DNA of 64,000 nucleotides from NCBI RefSeq assembly GCF_963675165.1, contig NC_087383.1, forward strand, positions 4,184,979 through 4,248,978, read 5' to 3'. The notes beneath the pieces are model-generated. The model did not search any database. It saw only the letters and a program-made list of their open reading frames with translations, and was not told the DNA's origin. Shown piece after piece: positions 58,401 to 64,000 of this stretch (position 1 is the first letter of the stretch; every line of letters starts with the position of its first letter). The translations under genes were made by a program, and so were the position numbers. The stretch is from Halichondria panicea (Eukaryota > Porifera > Demospongiae > Suberitida > Halichondriidae).

Positions 58401-60064
58401 CATAAAGATACGCTTATGATCGAGTAAAACGCTAATAATTATAATCCAGTTCTACGGTATGTGATTTTGTTTAGTGTCCTGATTGTAAAAGGTGCGGAGT
58501 CCATATACATGTAATTAAGGGTTCCAGGTTGCATGATTAAGCTGGACCAGTAATTTAATTGTTGGTTTGATAAATAGATAGTTCTGAAATAACTATAATT
58601 ATGCACGTTTTGGTACACGTACGTAGGCTCCTGGTGCGAGTATCATGTATATAATTATATGCAATGTATTTTATTTAGGAAAGGTGGACAGATCGCTCTA
58701 GTAGGAATTCCTAAGGTACGTACAATTTTAGTGTATTGCTTGTGTATGATATGTATAATTATACACTTCACGATCACAATTGGCACCTTTATCCAAAGGT
58801 TCATGTGCACACACCCCATGCAAACATATACATGTACACAGAAGCCACTTCACATAGAGCATCCCCTGCCAGACATGGTGTTCAGGTCTCTCACCGTGAA
58901 GACGTTTCACGGCCGCAGGATATTCAGAGACTGGGAGGAGTCGGAGAGACTGCTGGCTAACAATTTGTGAGCAGCAAAATATTAATCAAACCAGCAGGCC
59001 CGAAATTAAGACATTCATTGTGCAATGCAAGTACCTCTGCATGCATGATGTGCTGTTTGTTATTTGATAATAATTTGTGTACGTATATAGCTATAATTAT
59101 TATATACTGCATCTCAACTGAACAGCTACGCATTGTAATTCTACTAGATATGTGCCATTAATAAATTATGTTTGTCCAACTTCAGAGTGAATGTCGATTC
59201 AATTATCACACACGACTTTCCTTTGAGCAAGTTTGAAGAAGTGAGTGTATGATTCCCCATTCTTTGCATATAATTATACATACAAAAGTTTTGAAAATTT
59301 TCGTATATTTCGTATAATTGCAGAGCATCATACGAAAATTACGAAATTATTCTACTGCAATAGATTCAACATCACTATTATAGGAATACGTATTTAGTTC
59401 ATAATTTATAATGTAAATTTTCGTTAGTATATGAAAATTTGTACCAATAAAAATTACCCGCTATTGCATAATTATTATAAATTACAGTAGACTCTCGCTA
59501 TTCCGGCTCTCTGAAGTACGGCCACCTCGATATACCGGCCATTTGGCTTGGCACGGAATGCTAGCTATATGTTTGCTGCACAAAACTCATCCTGAAGTAC
59601 GGCCACTCGCTATTCCGTTTACCGGCCAGTGCTGGCTGTCCCAAACAAGGTTTTCAATGTAATTTTATACGTATATATATTACGGCCGGATGTGACGTTT
59701 TGGGTGTGGTTTAGCAAATAAGATTAGATTACACTTAAATAGCTAGAGAACAGAATGATTCATTATCTTAATTATCCTCGAGACAAGAACCGCAAAAGTA
59801 GTCATTAGATTCGAGGTAAGGTCGTTTTTAAGCCGCGGCTATTTCCTGAGCTGCAGTCAGTCACCTTGCTATTCCAGCCAAGCTGCAGCATGGTCCCAAT
59901 GGTAACCGGATTAACGAGAGTCTACTGTATACAGTTCTGACATATCGTTTCCTATTATTTAATTATCATTTCCCACGGTTTAATAATTATTCCCCTTCAT
60001 ACAGGCATACCGAGTGCTGATCAGTGGTGAGGGAGTCAAGGTCCTTGTGTCACCTGGACAATAG
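55494..60064 (+). CDS. Zinc-dependent medium-chain dehydrogenase, L-threonine 3-dehydrogenase-like, 350 aa, 12 exons
   Basis: Exons: 55494-55662, 55809-55864, 55930-56032, 56175-56324, 56702-56767, 56819-56879, 57012-57109, 57759-57849, 58679-58715, 58860-58966, 59186-59240, 60005-60064. All phases agree and the total is 1053 bp. The N-terminal GroES-like domain has the catalytic-zinc cysteine in CGTDISLYQW and the histidine in PGHEMVG. The structural-zinc cysteines are in YCGHCYQC and HIC. The Rossmann motif is GCGPVGLLAIG. The C-terminus has GGQIALVGIP, FHGRRIF and DSIITHDFPLSKFEEAY, matching threonine 3-dehydrogenase of the bacterial zinc type, an NAD-dependent oxidation of threonine. Substrate is inferred; a related polyol dehydrogenase is possible. 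The start codon is 69 bp from the right target duplicate of element 2. Introns carry MITEs and a minisatellite. Confidence 0.92.
57285..57530 (+). repeat. Minisatellite made of copies of the dehydrogenase exon 7 splice border
   Basis: Four units of 55-62 bp (starting about 57291, 57343, 57396 and 57458). Each resembles 57068-57117, i.e. the last 40 coding bases of exon 7 plus its donor: ttaatggagggagggagagtct, then agggacagaggtttgtacct. They sit in the following intron. Confidence 0.8.
57942..58126. repeat. Short pogo/Tigger-like MITE in dehydrogenase intron 8
   Basis: Left CAGTGGAACCCCTCTATAACGG; right gttgttaacagaggttccacgtactg, inverse with a few extra bases. Same family as 23218-23686. 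Confidence 0.6.
59485..59927. mobile_element. Pogo/Tigger-like MITE, TA-flanked
   Basis: CAGTAGACTCTCGCTATTCCGG at the left, inverse of CAGTAGACTCTCGTTAATCCGG at the right, with TA on both sides. No transposase ORF. Degraded relatives are at 18782-18895 and 45984-46345. It lies in the last intron of the dehydrogenase gene. Confidence 0.8.
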
Positions 60065-60301
60065 TTATACACTACACTGTGTAGAGCATCTATATATTTT
60101 TCATGATGGTATTAAAGGAGATAAATTATTGTATATTATTATATGACCAACTTGAATATATAGCAATCAACAGAAAATTATGACATACATGATATGACTT
60201 GTGATACTGTGCATGAAAATAGACAACCAAATGCCAGTTCATGATCAGACGAATCAACTTCATCAAGGTGTTTTAGTGACTCTTAGTAGGCTGCCCTTAA
60301 C

Positions 60302-63300
60302 TTATTGCCTGGCATGTTTCTTAAGGTGAGCCAGCTGCAGAAAAATAAAATGACGTCTACTGTATGGTAGCAACTGCGCATATACGGCTAGAAATAATAC
60401 ATATTTCCAATGTTGCTCCATACTTTATACTGTATTACTAGAATGTTTTGCGAGCATCAAACATTTGCAAATGTTGATCGATCAATTTGCAACAATAAAA
60501 TCTGCAAAATCTGTAGTAAATACACACGATATCCTTGCCAGAACGCAATAGTTAGATCACAAAGGGTAAAATTTTCTGCTGATTTGGCTCATTCGCAAAT
60601 GTTTTTCACTCGCTAGTAATACGGTAGCTGTTGCAAGTTATGTACATGCAATGCAATTACATGCAGGTGCATGTATAACTATAGGCAAGAGTAGATAAGA
60701 GTATATCTACTCTTGCCTATAGGTTATTGACAAAACAGAGGAATCTTAGTTATAGTTATCTCACCAGTTCGCTTGGGTTGAGAACTTGAGTGCAATCTCT
60801 CCATTCACATTTTGTCGATAGTTTTTCCTCAGAATTTACATGGTCTGTAGGAAGGCAAGGGTTAATTATTAATTATTGGAAGCAAAAGATAATATGGTTA
60901 AATACTTGAGGGGTAAAACTAAGGTAAGGATACAAGCTAGGATACAAGCTAGTATCGGAATAATCATAATCCACCTCCGAAATTATTATAAGGAGATGTA
61001 GCCGTCTTTACCTGATAAGTGATACGTGGTTAAATGTTGCAGAGCTCCGAACTTGAGTTCACAATCCTTCCACTATATATACATGTGACGAGTGATGTGA
61101 AGCGTGAAGATAATAAGTTAATAATGGGAGCGATGCATGTATGCACATAGTGGTATGCATGCATGGTGTCACTATGACACTATATGAGTGCTCAACTTAA
61201 TGTGAGGTACAGTAAAGTACATGGCACGCGAAGAGTAAATACATTGTAAAGTGTATGTTGGCACTGACGATGCTCTTAATGGCTAAATGAGAATGTCACA
61301 CGTACTATACTATACTAGGGTAGTGTATGTATTACAATCATGTACTGGTACATGTATATAGTACATACTGTAGGAGCAAAGCCTTGCATTACTAAGCAAT
61401 GGTGTTGAGAAATCACCTCACAGGTGTAGAAGTTAGTCAGGTTCAGCTGCACACATTCCAACGAGCCATTCTCCAACCCAGCGACAATCTATACACAAAA
61501 CCAGCGATAAACTATACAAAATGAATGCACTGTAGAACCTCGGACACCTTGCATTGTTCCAGAGGCAGAAGGTACAACACGAGTACTTTGATCAGGTGCA
61601 AAATTTAACGTTAAAGCCATAATTGTTGCATGTGACTATTTTAGCCTAATCGAGGTACTCGTGTCGGATCTCCTCTGATGCCGGATGATCGAATGGATAA
61701 ACCACACCTTAATCCACCCACTTTATATTGATAAACAGCAGTGCCTACCGTATAGCAGGTATATTTCGAGGGTATACATTTTTGCAGATGGACCTCTACA
61801 AAGGATTTCGCGGATTTCATTTTCGTGGTCTGAGTTCCAGCCTTTTGGCGCATGCGCACATCAACATGCAGCTGTACCTCCACACCGTTAGCCTCGAATC
61901 CAGGCTTAGCCTGTATGAATCGGTGAGGAACTATGTCCTCCACCTCTAGCAGAAAGTTTGCTGTGCAGGCCATGGTCAGGGGATACAGTAGACGTAGAGC
62001 AAGCTAGCTGGCTATACCGGTGTCCTTGTCTCTAGATTCCTTTTTCTTTCCTCTTATTGTCGATAGGTGTGGTCAATAATACTGAACACACCTACTATTC
62101 AATAAGATATAAAATTTCGTGGGTATAAATTTTCGCGGTACAGGCTCTATCCGCAAAAACCGCGAACATTTATACCCTCGAAATGTACCCGCTATACGGT
62201 ATTTAGTGCACGTGGGCGTCTGCGCATACGCAGAAGATAAACATGCCTGTGCCCATGGCAACAGCAGGTAATTGCGCACGCGCATAAAGGGACAGAGAAA
62301 ATGGCCAAGCCAAGGTTTCTGATAATAGAGGTTCTACTGTATATCCAAAACAGAACCGTTTTTGTAAATACAACAAACTATAATACCGTGCCGTACTGTA
62401 CGTTATGGTAGTAGGGTTAGTGGTACATAATCATAGTGATACATGATGATTGTACAGACATACATGTATACAGTACAACCCACACAGCATTATAGTTTTA
62501 GTCAAACAGTGTGAACACAACTACATACATAAATTGGTACAACGTAGTTTTGCTGACCTTGCTGTTAGCTGCACAAACACAGAAGATGCGTGACTCAAAA
62601 CAGTACAGCTGCAACAGCTGGAATGTCTGCACAGGAAAACCATAGGGTTAGTGGTAATCTATCACATGACAAAGTATGGCTGGCCTTAGAGGTTTAACTG
62701 CAATACGAGGATTTCAAAGATGGTCTCTTAAGGAACTCTATAGCACCGCAAATTTTTGTAGATCAGAGATCTCTGACATTTTGTTACCTTTGACTAAGGC
62801 TAGATTTACGATAAACACCATGGTGACAGTACTCTAAACTCGTAATATAATTATGTACTGAGCATGTCTATATGCAACAACATATGCATATACGCACCTT
62901 TATGTCATAGCAACGGATGCGCTTGTCGAAGCCGCCAGTGATGAGAACTCCACCCATCACATCCACACACGTCACAGGAGTCTTGTGTTCTAGCTTGCGA
63001 GACATAGTCCAATCCTGTATAGTGTATGTGTTTGTTTGGGGGGTGGGGGAGAGTATATTACTGCTTGGCATTATCGACCACTTCCGAGTGTCACAGAACA
63101 AATTAAAGTACGTACCGAAATGCACTTGAAATTCGTTATACAGGAAAAAGGGAAAATTGTGGAGTCACTCTCGTTGTGACTACTGAAGTTAATGCTTATG
63201 CTCAAGAGACTACTGATTATACTGTACACCAACATAAATTTCAGCTCTAGCTACTTACGTACGTACCGTACATGTACATACCTGTGTGCTGTAAATGTAC

Positions 63301-63749
63301 AGTTGACCATCACCACAGCCAATAAAAAGGTGATTACCATGAATCTGTGTGATGAAAGAAAAATTTAAGTCAATATTGCACCTCCATATTAAATACGTAG
63401 CAAGATCAATAAGCTTATTGTCGTTTCAAGTACCCAGGGATGCATGTGCCCACACTGGTCGATGGTGGTTGGTATTAACCACCTCTAGCCAAACATTAAT
63501 TACCGCCACTAAACAAAAAACAATCATGTGTTAAGGCCTAGTTTAATTACTACATAAAAGAAAGGCAACTTTGGGTGTTGTCGAATTGTGATCAGAATTG
63601 AAAATAACAATCACTTTTCCAATTGCATCTAACCTTGACACAGAGAGGTGTTTGTGGTAGAGCGAGTGCCTTCACGCTCTTGAGGGCAGACCTGTCTTTA
63701 CCAAAGGTCTGGCGAATATCCCACACCGAGACTAAGTTATCAAAGGATC
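60302..63749 (-). CDS. WD40-repeat protein with two C-terminal C2H2 zinc fingers, 3' part
   Basis: Eight minus-strand exons join with consistent phases: 63749-63634, 63344-63282, 63014-62898, 62626-62558, 61488-61417, 61072-61012, 60844-60765, 60334-60302 (stop TAA). Blades: GSFDNLVSVWDIRQ; GNHLFIGCGDGQLYIYS; MGGVLITGGFDKRIRCYDIK; IVAGLENGSLECV. Two zinc fingers follow directly: CEWKDCELKFGALQHLTTYH and CEWRDCTQVLNPSELLAHLKKH. The order (WD40 then C2H2) recalls ZNF106-like proteins, but I am not sure of the orthology. The gene continues past the window end; a further exon probably lies around 63970-64000 (GDLNDCIW), though its phase to the next exon does not fit simply. Its 3' end faces the dehydrogenase 3' end, 238 bp apart. 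Confidence 0.8.
60679..60722. repeat. 19-bp perfect hairpin in the WD40 gene's last intron
   Basis: ctataggcaagagtagata, 6-nt loop, exact inverse. No surrounding element recognised. Confidence 0.8.
61747..62203. repeat. MITE pair of the tatagcgggtatatttcgaggg family
   Basis: Left end taccgtatagcaggtatatttcgagggtata at 61747. A compact fold-back (62107-62203) ends aaatgtacccgctatacggta. Between them is ggcgcatgcgcac and a cctcgaatccaggct fragment of the 1.1 kb family. All lie in one intron of the WD40 gene. Confidence 0.6.
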
Positions 63750-64000
63750 CTATATCGTGCGTATGAAAAATGCAACAACATTTGTATCATTAATTTAGGG
63801 GAAGGGAGGGTACACTTGGGAGCTAATTAGATACATAGTGTTGACAGTGTATACACAGTGTACTACACTGTACTTCCAATATATTTACTGCACGTACGTA
63901 CAAGTACAGTCATATGATATTCGGGTCACTAAGGTAAGCTACACTAGATCAAATCATGTAAAAATGTTCTCACCCCCAAATACAGTCATTCAAGTCACCC

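Noticed and set aside
1..64000. tRNA and rRNA genes
   Set aside because: No cloverleaf or rRNA-like conserved segment noticed by eye; a dedicated scan was not possible.

Overview
This window looks like nuclear DNA of an early-branching animal, most probably a demosponge. It is AT-rich and full of small inverted-repeat elements. Its genes are intron-split with GT-AG borders. It carries three Death-NACHT-LRR genes and a large beta-helix/multi-pass membrane receptor of a kind I associate with sponges. The sponge placement is inference from gene content; nothing in the sequence proves it.

Layout: the 3' half of an EFR3 gene (302-1095, +), followed by doubtful coding scraps to 3576. NLR1 (minus, 3772-21637) has a 25-base first exon separated from the rest by a 13.9 kb inverted-repeat element (7699-21593) that sits inside intron 1. 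A frameshifted NNMT-like methyltransferase follows (22315-23164, +). Next come two decayed copies of the receptor (24360-24885, minus; 25470-26125, +) and one intact copy (26794-30495, +, 1233 aa). A 1.1 kb non-autonomous element is at 31070-32178, and a TLC-domain membrane protein gene is at 33570-36455 (minus). NLR2 (36862-39785, +) and NLR3 (41615-45181, minus) follow. A second large element (45281-55410) has perfect terminal inverted repeats and 14-bp flanking direct repeats. After it come a complete 12-exon zinc-dependent threonine-dehydrogenase-like gene (55494-60064, +, 350 aa) and the 3' part of a WD40 plus C2H2 zinc-finger gene (60302 to the window end, minus).

The two large elements share one kind of cargo although their termini differ. 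Each has an integrase-type DDE transposase of one family, starting 200-310 bp from one end. Each also has the remains of a HECT-type E3 ubiquitin ligase with the catalytic-cysteine motif still readable. All these copies are frameshifted. Element 1 also holds a third transposase fragment and an unidentified, decayed, minus-strand multi-exon coding region.

How the genes relate: the three NLRs use the same three-exon plan (tiny start exon, one Death-domain exon of exactly 339 bp, one large NACHT-LRR exon) and would be cytosolic sensors. Element 2 landed in what was a gap of about 170 bp between the divergent start codons of NLR3 and the dehydrogenase. Element 1 landed in an NLR intron. Both insertions are therefore placed where they could change NLR expression without touching the coding sequence.
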